A DNA stretch of 64,000 nucleotides from Oligoflexales bacterium (lineage in GTDB: Bacteria > Bdellovibrionota_B > Oligoflexia > Oligoflexales > RGVZ01). The stretch spans positions 10,469-74,468 of the forward strand of contig CANLUT010000007.1 of NCBI GenBank assembly GCA_947494335.1, in the 5' to 3' direction. The translations under genes and the position numbers were made by a program. The notes under the pieces were generated by a model. The model made no database searches and was not told the DNA's origin. It saw nothing but the letters and a program-made list of their open reading frames with translations. Shown here piece after piece: positions 1-7,352 of this stretch (position 1 is the first letter of the stretch; each line of letters begins with the position of its first letter).

Positions 1-774
1 GATATATGGGGCTCCAATCAGCTGAAACGGCAAACCAGTTCCACGGCCTTCCGATATGTTTGTACCCTCAAATATAACTGTACCTGGATAAACATAAACT
101 GGGTCTATGGTCGGAAGATTTGGTGATGTTAAAACCCACGGGCGACCTAAGTCACTCCAATAACTTTTTGGATCCCAGCCTTTAAGTTCGACAATTTCTA
201 GTTCGCATCCAATGAATGAATTAAAGAATTTCGCCGATTCACCAGCAGACAATCCATGTCGCATGGGAATGGGATACTCGCCGACAAATGAAGTACTATC
301 CATGTCCAACACCCGCCCCTCGCACACCATACCACCGACGGGATTTGGACGATCCAGGACAACCACTTTTTTTCCATGTTTTTTTGCTGCGCGCATACAC
401 CCGGCAATCGTCGCTTTCCATGTATAAATGCGACAGCCGACAATCTGCAAGTCGATCACTATTGTATCTAGGTTTGACAGCATTTCGGCTGTTGGTTCTC
501 TAGTCTCCGAATACAGACTAAAAAGCGGAATTCCAAATCTGGAAAACTGCCCATGACCAGTCTCGATCATGTTGTCCTGCTTCGTACCGTAAAACCCGTG
601 CTGAGGTCCAAAAAGCGCAGTAAGCCTTGGTCCAAGCACTGTTTTTAAAACGTCCCATGCCGGCAAAAATTCAGAGGTGACCGATGCCTGATTACACACG
701 AGGCCACATCGTCCCCACGATCGAGCCAAAGAGCTGTCAGCCGACACACGCTCCAAACCAACCAGACATTTCAT
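1..774 (-). CDS. NamZ-like exo-beta-N-acetylmuramidase (DUF1343), 3' part missing
   Basis: Partial gene: it starts with ATG at 774 and runs off the left edge after 258 open codons. The hand translation carries the DUF1343 landmarks in order: GLVCNQASVT near residue 25, LFGPQHGFYG near 55, LDTIVIDLQIVGCRIYTW near 100, VVVLDRPNPVGG near 135 and YPGTVIFEGTNISEGRGTG near the break. The characterised member NamZ removes terminal N-acetylmuramic acid from peptidoglycan fragments. No signal peptide is visible, so a cytoplasmic wall-recycling role is likely, although many relatives are exported. AGGA lies 7-8 nt before the start. It follows the 80-aa gene by 17 nt, so the two are probably co-transcribed. 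Family assignment is firm; the exact substrate is inferred. Confidence 0.88.
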   Translation of the reverse strand, partial: MKCLVGLERVSADSSLARSWGRCGLVCNQASVTSEFLPAWDVLKTVLGPRLTALFGPQHGFYGTKQDNMIETGHGQFSRFGIPLFSLYSETREPTAEMLSNLDTIVIDLQIVGCRIYTWKATIAGCMRAAKKHGKKVVVLDRPNPVGGMVCEGRVLDMDSTSFVGEYPIPMRHGLSAGESAKFFNSFIGCELEIVELKGWDPKSYWSDLGRPWVLTSPNLPTIDPVYVYPGTVIFEGTNISEGRGTGLPFQLIGAPYI

Positions 775-791
775 AATTGTTCCTGCAAGAG

Positions 792-1034
792 TTACAGACC
801 GAGACGTTGTCCGATCCTGGACACTAAATTACCCAAGCAATCGTCTACTGACTTACCGCTGACGGACTCAACAAAGCTATTGCGATCCGTAGAATGCTCT
901 CCGTGGCCTGTGAAGGTCCCATCACTGAATTCGTCGATTTCTAATTGATAAGTCACGCCCTTCACCATGTAAGTGAAGTTGTGGACTTTGAATAACTTGC
1001 CCCCGGCGTGAACTTTAATATCTTTCCATGACAT
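792..1034 (-). CDS. small conserved-looking hypothetical protein (80 aa)
   Basis: I do not recognise the family. The 80-aa product has no signal peptide or membrane segment and reads as a compact beta-rich domain (LFKVHNFTYMVKGVTYQLEI) followed by an amphipathic helix at the C-terminus (DDCLGNLVSRIGQRL). An AGGAG ribosome site precedes the ATG at 1034, and good spacing to the NamZ-like gene downstream supports a real two-gene unit. A role connected with muramic acid recycling would be guesswork from position only. Confidence 0.6.
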   Translation of the reverse strand: MSWKDIKVHAGGKLFKVHNFTYMVKGVTYQLEIDEFSDGTFTGHGEHSTDRNSFVESVSGKSVDDCLGNLVSRIGQRLGL

Positions 1035-1116
1035 GAGGATTGTCTCCTGGGAATTTTTTGCTTGTGCTGATCAAACTATTAATGACTTTTAGAACTGACC
1101 TCTAGTTTACGTTATT

Positions 1117-1133
1117 TGGACATATCTAGTCCA
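1117..1133. repeat. inverted repeat TGGAC-N7-GTCCA
   Basis: A perfect 5-bp inverted repeat with a 7-nt spacer, 83 bp before the start of the minus-strand 80-aa gene and about 385 bp before the sigma-54 promoter at 1517. It could be an operator for the minus-strand unit or an enhancer site for the sigma-54 activator. Five-bp arms occur by chance, so confidence is low. Confidence 0.25.
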
Positions 1134-1167
1134 TAAACCGGCAAGATTTCAGTAACATGCATCATCC

Positions 1168-1197
1168 TTGCTGTATTGAGTCGTCTTTTGGTAAGAT
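1168..1197 (+). promoter_or_regulatory. possible sigma-70 promoter for the 1203-1389 RNA
   Basis: TTGCTG (1168-1173), an 18-nt spacer and TAAGAT (1192-1197). Each box is a partial match (3 of 6 and 4 of 6). It is listed because the predicted transcription start, near 1203-1204, coincides with the first base of the hairpin that opens the RNA element. Confidence 0.3.
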
Positions 1198-1253
1198 AGT
1201 AATGAGGTCACAAAGACCTCATAGACTATACGTCTAGGAAAGGAGGTGGTGCT

Positions 1254-1304
1254 GTGGGTTGTTGTAAACAAAACCCTAGTAGCGCGGAGGTGCGTGTCTC
1301 TTAG
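1254..1304 (+). CDS. 16-codon leader peptide with Cys-Cys
   Basis: GTG start, 7 nt after AGGAGG, encoding MGCCKQNPSSAEVRVS and ending in TAG at 1302-1304. The upstream sequence complements at least 11 nt of the usual 16S 3' tail, far more than any other gene here. Codons 2-4 (Gly-Cys-Cys) lie in the 5' strand of the helix that competes with the terminator, and the stop codon sits in the loop of the innermost hairpin. That placement suggests the act of translation matters more than the peptide. It may be a Cys-sensing or ribosome-state attenuator; this is inference. Confidence 0.45.
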   Translation: MGCCKQNPSSAEVRVS

Positions 1305-1329
1305 CTGAGACATCGGACCTGAAAGCTAC

Positions 1330-1387
1330 CAACCGGCTCCCCTCCTTTCACAAATGGTTTCTTGATGGGGATGCCGGTTGCTCTTTT
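1330..1387 (+). terminator. intrinsic terminator closing the RNA element
   Basis: CAACCGGC (1330-1337) pairs with GCCGGTTG (1373-1380), extended by TCCCC (1338-1342) with GGGGA (1367-1371) across one bulged T. CTCTTTTTCC follows. The 24-nt loop contains the CCTTTC part of the anti-Shine-Dalgarno sequence. Confidence 0.65.
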
Positions 1388-1516
1388 TCCACCCCTCCTC
1401 ATCCCTATATGTCGCCCTATTAGACAGTGTGGACCTTTTAGCCATCCCAAGACCGCTTCAATTGATATAACTATCTAATATAACTTAATAAATTTTCATA
1501 AGCTTTCCTTATTTTA

Positions 1517-1532
1517 TGGCACTGCTCTTGCA
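1517..1532 (+). promoter_or_regulatory. consensus sigma-54 promoter for the M14 peptidase gene
   Basis: TGGCAC (1517-1522), five bases, TTGCA (1528-1532): a perfect match to the -24/-12 consensus with the required GG-N10-GC spacing. The predicted start is near 1542, leaving a leader of about 16 nt that still contains the AAGGAG ribosome site (1544-1549). Transcription should need an enhancer-binding activator; an NtrC-type candidate lies at 18395-19888, but nothing shows that it acts here. Confidence 0.78.
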
Positions 1533-1558
1533 ATCATACAGGCAAGGAGCCTAATGCC

Positions 1559-2584
1559 GTGACCTACTTGAAGACTAAAACAACATGTCAAAGCCGCACG
1601 ATTATTACCGTGCTCCTGGCTAGTCTTTTTTTGGTTTATGGCAACGCCTACGGCAAAGATGGTTTCGGACTGGACGAATTTAAAAGGCCGGCTGAAGTTA
1701 TAACCAAACCGGCTCAACCATATCGAACAAAGTTTGGTAACCCGATTCATGTCTATACGATTAAAAATAGCGATAACAACCAAGACGCCTCAACCGTGCG
1801 CTTTTTGATCCAAGGTGGCCTACATGGAAACGAACTACTCGCAAGTGAGTACGTAGGCTGGCTAGCAAAAAGATTTGCAAAAGGAGAGAGCCTCCTCAAT
1901 ACGATCAACTCGGGTAATGTAGAAATCGATTTCATTCCATTTGCAAATCCGGACGGTACAATTCAATTCACGCGTTACAATGGAAATAAGATCAATCTAA
2001 ATAGAAATTTTGGTGTTCTCTGGGGAACTACCAAGGAAAACCCTGGGCCAAAAGCATTTAGCGAGAGTGAGACAAGGGCTATCCGCGATCTTTTAACAAC
2101 TCGTAACTATGCTGGTTCAATAGACGTCCACGGCTATGTGAATTGGGTCGTAATTCCAACTTCACCAAACGATGGACTTCAGGGACTCCCTACCGTCAAT
2201 AAAACAAGGGTTGAGGCCTATGAGAAATGGAGAAAGTCCGTTGAACGTGAAACAACTAAAACAATGCCTGGCTACCAAGTAAAAACTGCCGGTGCATTAG
2301 GTGATGGCGGTGCCTTTGAAGATTATGCATGGTGGGGCGCTGGCGTTCCCTCTGCTTGTCTTGAGGTCTTTTCGGAAGAACGTTACATCGCGAAGACATT
2401 AGCAGGAAAAGTATTTGACTGGATCACGCCGAGTATTTTTACGCGCAACAGAGCCGATGCCAGCATGACAGACACTTTCCTGATATATGAGTCTTACATG
2501 CATGGGCTTTTTATGGAGGCTCTGAAGCTACGACCTGAAGGTTCAGGAAACAAAGAGCTGGCCGGCGATATTTTAAAGAAATAA
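1559..2584 (+). CDS. exported M14-family zinc carboxypeptidase
   Basis: A 341-aa metallocarboxypeptidase. An N-terminal signal sequence (hydrophobic IITVLLASLFLVYG near residues 15-28) predicts export. The zinc site is visible as HGNE near residue 84 (His and Glu ligands) and DVHG near 194 (second His), with NPDG and NLNRNF substrate-site motifs between them. The conserved catalytic Glu is probably in ACLEVF near residue 268. Short M14 enzymes of this type trim peptides, often peptidoglycan stem peptides; the substrate is not determined here. GTG start chosen because AAGGAG lies 9 nt upstream and the nearby ATG at 1554 stops after two codons. Driven by the sigma-54 promoter. Its end faces speE with a 1-nt gap. 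Confidence 0.85.
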   Translation: MTYLKTKTTCQSRTIITVLLASLFLVYGNAYGKDGFGLDEFKRPAEVITKPAQPYRTKFGNPIHVYTIKNSDNNQDASTVRFLIQGGLHGNELLASEYVGWLAKRFAKGESLLNTINSGNVEIDFIPFANPDGTIQFTRYNGNKINLNRNFGVLWGTTKENPGPKAFSESETRAIRDLLTTRNYAGSIDVHGYVNWVVIPTSPNDGLQGLPTVNKTRVEAYEKWRKSVERETTKTMPGYQVKTAGALGDGGAFEDYAWWGAGVPSACLEVFSEERYIAKTLAGKVFDWITPSIFTRNRADASMTDTFLIYESYMHGLFMEALKLRPEGSGNKELAGDILKK

Positions 2585-2585
2585 T

Positions 2586-3443
2586 TCAGTTAAAATTTCC
2601 GTCAATTTTACTAGCGTAAAATTTCGGCAACGCAAACGCACCCGTCATCAAATCCAAGCTCAGATACTCAAGGCCTTTTTCAACTCGGCTAAAACGCGCT
2701 TTATCGAAGGACGCAGGCTCGATCGGCGACTGAGACGCCACTGTCCACGACCAACTTCCGCGGGGATACGTCGGTATCGGAGCTACGTAGCTTTTTCTGT
2801 GTTTAAAACCGCCGCTGATGTTTCTATGGATACGCCCCAGTGCATCTTTAGTAAACCACGGGGATTCACTTTGAGCAGCCATTAGACCTCCAGGGCGAAG
2901 TGCCGTAGCGACGTCGCGGTAAAACTCCCGGCTAAACAGTCCTTCTCCTGGCCCAATAGGATCGGTGGAATCCACCAATATGACGTCAATCTCCTCTTTC
3001 AGCTCTTTGATAAATGCAATTCCGTCACCGACACGTACCTTTACGCGCTTGTCGACACCTGGATTCAAACAATTTGCCACATGCGGGAAAAACTTTTTGC
3101 TTGCATCAATGACCATGGCATCGATCTCGCAAAGAATCACTTCTTCTACTTCTGGATGTTTTAATATCTCTCTGACCGTACCACCATCGCCGCCACCAAT
3201 AACGACCACGCGACGTGGATTGTTGTGAAGACACAAAGGGATGTGGGAAATCATCTCATGATAGATAAATTCATCGGCATCGGTAATCATGACCAAGCCG
3301 TCAAGAAGTAACATCGTTCCGTAGGCCTTGGTTTCAACAACGTCGACACGTTGAAACTCGCTTTTTCCACTGAAAAGAACTTCCGTTACAGCCCATCCAG
3401 TTCGGATATGATCACTCTCTTGCTCGGTTACCCACAGATCCAT
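2586..3443 (-). CDS. speE: spermidine synthase
   Basis: A 285-aa polyamine aminopropyltransferase that moves the aminopropyl group from decarboxylated S-adenosylmethionine to putrescine in the cytosol. Visible landmarks: the N-terminal beta domain ending in VMITDADEFIYHEMISHIP, the nucleotide-binding GGGDGGTVREILKH near residue 98, and VDSTDPIGPGEGLFSREFY near 155, with the catalytic Asp. Length is normal for the family. AGGGA lies 8 nt before the ATG. It sits 33 nt behind the ribbon-helix-helix gene on the same strand and may share its transcript. No S-adenosylmethionine decarboxylase gene is in the window. Confidence 0.95.
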   Translation of the reverse strand: MDLWVTEQESDHIRTGWAVTEVLFSGKSEFQRVDVVETKAYGTMLLLDGLVMITDADEFIYHEMISHIPLCLHNNPRRVVVIGGGDGGTVREILKHPEVEEVILCEIDAMVIDASKKFFPHVANCLNPGVDKRVKVRVGDGIAFIKELKEEIDVILVDSTDPIGPGEGLFSREFYRDVATALRPGGLMAAQSESPWFTKDALGRIHRNISGGFKHRKSYVAPIPTYPRGSWSWTVASQSPIEPASFDKARFSRVEKGLEYLSLDLMTGAFALPKFYASKIDGNFN

Positions 3444-3476
3444 GAATTAATCCCTCAAATCAGACCACAAACTTAA

Positions 3477-4007
3477 TTAACGACGCTTTTTTTCCTGATT
3501 GCGGACATATTCAAGGAATGCCGCCTTATCTTGCAGAAGGTCCATAGCATTAGCATGCTGGCGAGCCTGTCTCTGAAGTTTTTTCTGAGCCTGGCGATTT
3601 CCACCCTGCTGAAATTGGCTACGGTGTTGCTGATGACCCTGCTGGGAGTTCCCACTGGCGACATTGCCATTAACATTGCCATTTTGGGGATTCCTATTGA
3701 AGTTACCCTGATTGCCGCCGCGCATTGTATGCTTCCGCTCCACGATCTCCCAAGCGCGTAACACGACTCCCTCGGCTAGAAGTTCGGAGATAAGCTCATC
3801 AATGGTCACACCCTCTTCGCGAGCGTTATCCCGAAGCTTCCTGTGCAGATTCTTCGAAATACGAATCGTCAGGTTCTCTGGCAGCGGCTCTGGCGCCTCA
3901 TCAAGAACCTCTTCGAGCTCCTCGTCCTGCACATCGCGAGTAACCTGATGATTAGATGTATCAATGCGGTTTCCGCGATTATCAGCGTCCTGATTAAACT
4001 TAGCCAT
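3477..4007 (-). CDS. ribbon-helix-helix protein with Asn/Gln-rich linker
   Basis: A 176-aa protein. Residues about 45-85 (LTIRISKNLHRKLRDNAREE, then GVTIDELISELLAEGV) read as a ribbon-helix-helix DNA-binding fold of the Arc/CopG type, which dimerises and binds palindromes. Residues about 95-145 are low complexity, rich in Asn, Gln and Gly (repeated NGN, QQG, QHR). A basic, coiled-coil-like tail follows (AQKKLQRQARQHANAMDLLQ). No toxin partner is adjacent, so it is not an obvious antitoxin. AAGGA lies 7 nt before the ATG. Three short inverted repeats fill its leader (4026-4095) and could be self-binding sites. The low-complexity segment suggests flexible tethering or RNA/DNA condensation; this is inference. 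Confidence 0.7.
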   Translation of the reverse strand: MAKFNQDADNRGNRIDTSNHQVTRDVQDEELEEVLDEAPEPLPENLTIRISKNLHRKLRDNAREEGVTIDELISELLAEGVVLRAWEIVERKHTMRGGNQGNFNRNPQNGNVNGNVASGNSQQGHQQHRSQFQQGGNRQAQKKLQRQARQHANAMDLLQDKAAFLEYVRNQEKKRR

Positions 4008-4025
4008 AATGGATCCTTAAGATTT

Positions 4026-4095
4026 GGGCCGAATCTGGCCCGTTTGTTCCGAGCCTACGCTCGATCACGTGTGGTGTCGTTCAGCTTAAACTGAA
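4026..4095 (-). promoter_or_regulatory. three tandem inverted repeats in the RHH gene leader
   Basis: GGGCC/GGCCC (4026-4041, 6-nt loop), CGAGC/GCTCG (4050-4063, 4-nt loop) and TTCAG/CTGAA (4080-4095, 6-nt loop) lie within 70 bp just upstream of the ribbon-helix-helix gene. Each is a perfect 5-bp arm. RHH dimers commonly bind such palindromes, so autoregulation is plausible. They could equally be leader hairpins, or one may act as a weak terminator for the upstream gene. Confidence 0.35.
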
Positions 4096-4122
4096 ACCTG
4101 AGTTAAAATTTTGACTCTTAAA

Positions 4123-5460
4123 TCAATTTGTTATTGGGTCATGCCAATGGGCCGAAACGGCTTGAAAATCCGTGAACCCATCATGTGCCTGATTTGACAG
4201 GGCTACGTCAAGCGCAAAATCATAAAGTCCCCGCTTAATCCCGGATATATCAATAAAAACAGCCACGCTTCCCGGACCATACTTTAACCACGGCCAACGA
4301 CCACTCAGCTCCTGGTTTGAAAAGTCCTTCTCTAAAGCCAGATAAGGCGGAGGGGACTGTTTAAGCGCCTTTTCATCAACACGAACATTGGCCATAAAAC
4401 TGCCAATTTTGCTGTGCCCTTTCACTGAAAAAACTCCGGAGGGACTGTGATCGAACGCCGTTTTCTTGAAGCCCTCATAACCTGGTCCAGATGCTGGCAA
4501 AAATTCTAAATTCGCATCAAGCGACCATGCGGCATCTTTTGAATACCTCAATATATAGGCCATTCCTGATCCACGACTCAGGTAAGAGGATGGATCAAAA
4601 ACAAATTCGATTTTTGTCGGGATTTGAAAATAGTCGTCATAAAACACGAGCTCACTGAATAGATGTAAGTTCAATGCTCCAAAAAATCGTCTTAGCTTTG
4701 CGCCGACCGCAACGATACTGCGCACTGGACCAGAGCGCCAAGACTCAACCTCTGATGTAAAATCTTTTTCACCAAAGTAAAAGGACGGCAGAACGAAGAT
4801 TCGAGGGATCAGCGGCATTACAAACGAGCTACCTGCGAAGACCTGCTTTGGCCCGTCAGACGTTTTCACCATAACGTCGCCAATCAACATCGGCTGCCCC
4901 GATCTAAACACATATTTATATTTTGAGGTTTCTACCTTTGATAAGGTTGGATCAAAAAGTGGCTGAAAAACGTCTTGCGTGGTAATACTTCTGACTTCTC
5001 CGATTAGGACTGAGCCCAAGTATGCGTCGCGCTCGCCGCAAAAATCAACACGTGCAAAATCGATTAGTGATGCTTTAAGATCTTTGGACAACTTCTTGCC
5101 ATTGAATGGTTCACCTAAACTAGTCCCTTTGATGCTGAGCTCATCATTGTTGTCAAAAATCTCATCATCAGTTCCACTCGTGAATGGTATCCCTCCCTCA
5201 AGAACATAGTTTTCATCAGCATTCACTTCATCGATCTGAATCGGTATCTTTGACCATTTTCCGGACCTAAATGTCCATCCCTGAATAGAATGGATAGATC
5301 GCCCCCGTAACCAAGACGCTCCTTTGATCACAACAGGAAATCGGAAGGTTTTTTGGGGTACACTGGTCGCCACGCAACCATCAGACTTGGCTAAAATCGG
5401 CATCGCATTGACTAGCGACACTATGTGAATCCATAAAACAGCAACCAGAAAGGTCTTCAT
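4123..5460 (-). CDS. secreted protein of unknown family (445 aa)
   Basis: I do not recognise the family. The first 24 residues form a signal peptide (FLVAVLWIHIVSLVNA), so the product is exported to the periplasm or beyond. The mature part is beta-rich, with repeated aromatic strands (SFYFGEKDF, VFYDDYFQIPTKIEFVF) and an acidic segment near residues 75-100 (EVNADENYV, TDDEIFDNNDEL) that could bind metal. No lipobox is seen. Its ATG overlaps the stop of pepP by 4 nt (ATGA), so the two are translationally coupled on one transcript. Function is unknown; coupling to an aminopeptidase hints at but does not show a role in protein or peptide handling. Confidence 0.75.
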   Translation of the reverse strand: MKTFLVAVLWIHIVSLVNAMPILAKSDGCVATSVPQKTFRFPVVIKGASWLRGRSIHSIQGWTFRSGKWSKIPIQIDEVNADENYVLEGGIPFTSGTDDEIFDNNDELSIKGTSLGEPFNGKKLSKDLKASLIDFARVDFCGERDAYLGSVLIGEVRSITTQDVFQPLFDPTLSKVETSKYKYVFRSGQPMLIGDVMVKTSDGPKQVFAGSSFVMPLIPRIFVLPSFYFGEKDFTSEVESWRSGPVRSIVAVGAKLRRFFGALNLHLFSELVFYDDYFQIPTKIEFVFDPSSYLSRGSGMAYILRYSKDAAWSLDANLEFLPASGPGYEGFKKTAFDHSPSGVFSVKGHSKIGSFMANVRVDEKALKQSPPPYLALEKDFSNQELSGRWPWLKYGPGSVAVFIDISGIKRGLYDFALDVALSNQAHDGFTDFQAVSAHWHDPITN

Positions 5461-6767
5461 AGCCGTTCAACGTCAGCTATTTCTTTTGGAATAGACGCTG
5501 TTAGCACCTCGTTGCCAGTTGTGGTGATTAGAACGTCATCTTCGATACGAATGCCAATTCCTCGAAATTCCTCCGGGACGGATTGATCAGTGGAATTGAT
5601 GTAAATACCCGGCTCCACACTAAAATACATTCCAGGTTCAAACGGGATTGGGGTTTCGCCTTCTTTGTACATACCTGCATCATGCACATCGAGGCCAATC
5701 CAGTGACTGATACCATGCGGGCAAAAATGCTTATGAATATTTTTCTGCAAAGCTTCGTCCACGGACTCTTTGATTAGACCGATATCAATTAGTCCCTTAG
5801 TTAAGGTCTTGAAAGCTGCGTCTTGTACATCAACCCAACTCGCTCCCGGTTTAGCCGCGGCGATAGCGTCCTTTTGTGACTGAAGGCAGATTGAGTAAAG
5901 AGACTTCTGAGCGGCACTAAACTTACCATTTATCGGAAAGGTTCTGGTGACGTCGGATGCATAGTTATCGACTTGGCAACCGGCGTCGATCAGCAACAGT
6001 TCTCCGTCGCGCAAGGTCGCATTGTTATCACGATAGTGAAGAACACAGGCATTATTTCCGCCTGCTACGATGGAGCCATAGGCCTCCATTTCTGCCCCGC
6101 CTTTTAAAAACTCGTGCAAAAGAGTGGCATGGACATCCCGCTCAGATTGACCGGGCTTCAACTCCTTCAACACGCGCGCGAAGGCACCTGACGTAATTTT
6201 TGCGGCAGCTTTCATACGCGCGACCTCGTCAGGACCTTTGCGAACACGGAGACTCCCACCAATGAGTGAAGGATCGGAAATGGTCAGCATTCCGGCTGCA
6301 TTGCGAGCAGCCGTCGCACGATGTCGACGAAGTGCTTCTATAACTTTACGGTCAAAATCATGCCAAAGGCCTAAGGAATAAAATAAGCCCTGCGCACCGT
6401 TTAACAAGTTCGGTAATTTTTGCCACAAATCGTCCCAGGAGAAAGCCTCATCGATCGGCAGTTTTTCCTTGGCAGCGGCCACACCCAAGCGAAGACCATT
6501 CCAGAGTTCTGCATGAGGATCTTTGTCACGAAGAAATAAAATCACCCTTGGTTCCGAGGGTCCACGGTGAGAAAGAACTAATAGTGCTGCGTCTGTTTCA
6601 CTAAATCCCGTCAGATAATAAAAAAGACCGTCCTGACGCCAAGGAGCTTCCACCGTGCTATTTCTATACGCTTGGGGCTGAGCCATGATCAGCATAGCCT
6701 GGCCGTTAAGTTTTGAAATGACTTGATCAAGACGACGACGAAAGTTGATTTCCGGAAGAGACAGCAT
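5457..6767 (-). CDS. pepP: Xaa-Pro aminopeptidase (M24B)
   Basis: A 436-aa cytosolic metallopeptidase that removes the N-terminal residue before proline. An N-terminal creatinase-like domain (residues 1-165, with FYYLTGFSETDA) is followed by the pita-bread catalytic domain. Metal ligands are visible: the two Asp in LLLIDAGCQVDNYASDVTRT, His in PHGISHWIGLDVHD, Glu in SVEPGIYI and Glu in IRIEDDVLI. The ATG at 6767 is preferred because AGGA is 5 nt upstream and the length then matches E. coli PepP; a TTG at 6803 is the longer alternative. First gene of a two-gene unit with the secreted 445-aa protein. Confidence 0.92.
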   Translation of the reverse strand: MLSLPEINFRRRLDQVISKLNGQAMLIMAQPQAYRNSTVEAPWRQDGLFYYLTGFSETDAALLVLSHRGPSEPRVILFLRDKDPHAELWNGLRLGVAAAKEKLPIDEAFSWDDLWQKLPNLLNGAQGLFYSLGLWHDFDRKVIEALRRHRATAARNAAGMLTISDPSLIGGSLRVRKGPDEVARMKAAAKITSGAFARVLKELKPGQSERDVHATLLHEFLKGGAEMEAYGSIVAGGNNACVLHYRDNNATLRDGELLLIDAGCQVDNYASDVTRTFPINGKFSAAQKSLYSICLQSQKDAIAAAKPGASWVDVQDAAFKTLTKGLIDIGLIKESVDEALQKNIHKHFCPHGISHWIGLDVHDAGMYKEGETPIPFEPGMYFSVEPGIYINSTDQSVPEEFRGIGIRIEDDVLITTTGNEVLTASIPKEIADVERL

Positions 6768-6856
6768 AAAGGTCCTCGAAACTTTATTTAGAGACCTATT
6801 CAATCATCCAGGTCACTTTAGATCAACTAGGTAAGGCGGACTTAAGAGCAAAAGAA

Positions 6857-6885
6857 AGAGGGTACGCGGTGAACGCGTACCCTCT
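6857..6885 (-). terminator. intrinsic terminator of the HU gene
   Basis: Perfect 12-bp stem AGAGGGTACGCG / CGCGTACCCTCT with a 5-nt loop. On the minus strand it is followed by TTTCTTTTGC, so it ends transcripts from the HU gene 32 nt after its stop codon. Confidence 0.85.
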
Positions 6886-6916
6886 GCAATATACCTAAGA
6901 GTTCAAAAGGATGGAA

Positions 6917-7324
6917 TTATACCATTTCCTTAAGAGCTTTAAGAGCGCGAACCTTCACAACGTTGCGAGCAGGCTTAGCTTTGAAAACTTGCTCTTCGCC
7001 GGTGAATGGGTTGATGCCCTTGCGAGCCTTAGTAGCAGGCTTGTTAACGCGTGTGATCTTCATAAGGCCTGGAACTGTGAAGATACCTGGACCTTTCTTG
7101 CCCACATCGAGACCGATGACTTCGCCAAGAGCGTTGAAAAGTGCGCCAACGTCTTTGCGTGTCAAACCTGTGTTTTCAGCAAGAGCAGTCATGATTTCGC
7201 TCTTGGTGCGTGGCTTGTTAACAGCCTTCAACGCAACAGGTGATTTGTTGGTGTGTGCAGCAGCCTTTGCTTTTGGAGCTTTAGCTTTTGCGGTCTTCTT
7301 TGCGGTTGTTTTCTTCTTAGCCAT
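6917..7324 (-). CDS. HU-family DNA-binding protein with Lys/Ala-rich N-terminal tail
   Basis: A 135-aa nucleoid protein. Residues about 1-38 are a histone-H1-like tail made of Lys, Ala and Pro (KKKTTAKKTAKAKAPKAKA). Residues about 40-135 are an HU/IHF fold: the dimerising helices (KSEIMTALAENTGLTRKDVG) and the DNA-clasping arm, where KGINPFTGEE stands for the usual RNPxTG motif. It should bend and compact DNA as a dimer; the tail adds non-specific affinity. HU with such tails is known in several phyla and often differs in role from short HU. A good sigma-70 promoter (7377-7405) and a strong terminator (6857-6885) make it monocistronic and likely highly expressed. Confidence 0.9.
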   Translation of the reverse strand: MAKKKTTAKKTAKAKAPKAKAAAHTNKSPVALKAVNKPRTKSEIMTALAENTGLTRKDVGALFNALGEVIGLDVGKKGPGIFTVPGLMKITRVNKPATKARKGINPFTGEEQVFKAKPARNVVKVRALKALKEMV

Positions 7325-7352
7325 TTAATGGGCCTCCCTGAAAATTTCATTC

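Larger units (their letters stand above)
1203..1389 (+). ncRNA. structured leader or small RNA with SD/anti-SD and competing stems
   Basis: Seen directly: hairpin TGAGGTC/GACCTCA (1203-1221); hairpin TAGAC/GTCTA (1222-1236); a very strong Shine-Dalgarno, GAAAGGAGGTG (1238-1248); a 16-codon ORF (1254-1304); nested helices GGTTG 1258-1262 with CAACC 1330-1334, GTAGC 1279-1283 with GCTAC 1325-1329, AGGT 1288-1291 with ACCT 1317-1320, and TGTCTC 1295-1300 with GAGACA 1307-1312; then a terminator hairpin (1330-1380) and a T-run. CAACC is shared by the outer helix and the terminator, so the two exclude each other. CCTCCTTTC (1341-1349) can also pair with the Shine-Dalgarno. I could not match it to a riboswitch family I know. 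It may be an attenuator or a stand-alone short transcript. Confidence 0.5.

Noticed and set aside
1300-1335. TPP-riboswitch-like words CTGAGA and ACCTGA
   Set aside because: The rest of the TPP core (GATCTGG, ATNCCNGCG region and correct helices) is absent; the words fall inside simple hairpins.
6963-7328. Long plus-strand ORF opposite the HU gene
   Set aside because: It is the mirror of the Lys/Ala-rich HU sequence, which creates open antisense frames; no ribosome site.
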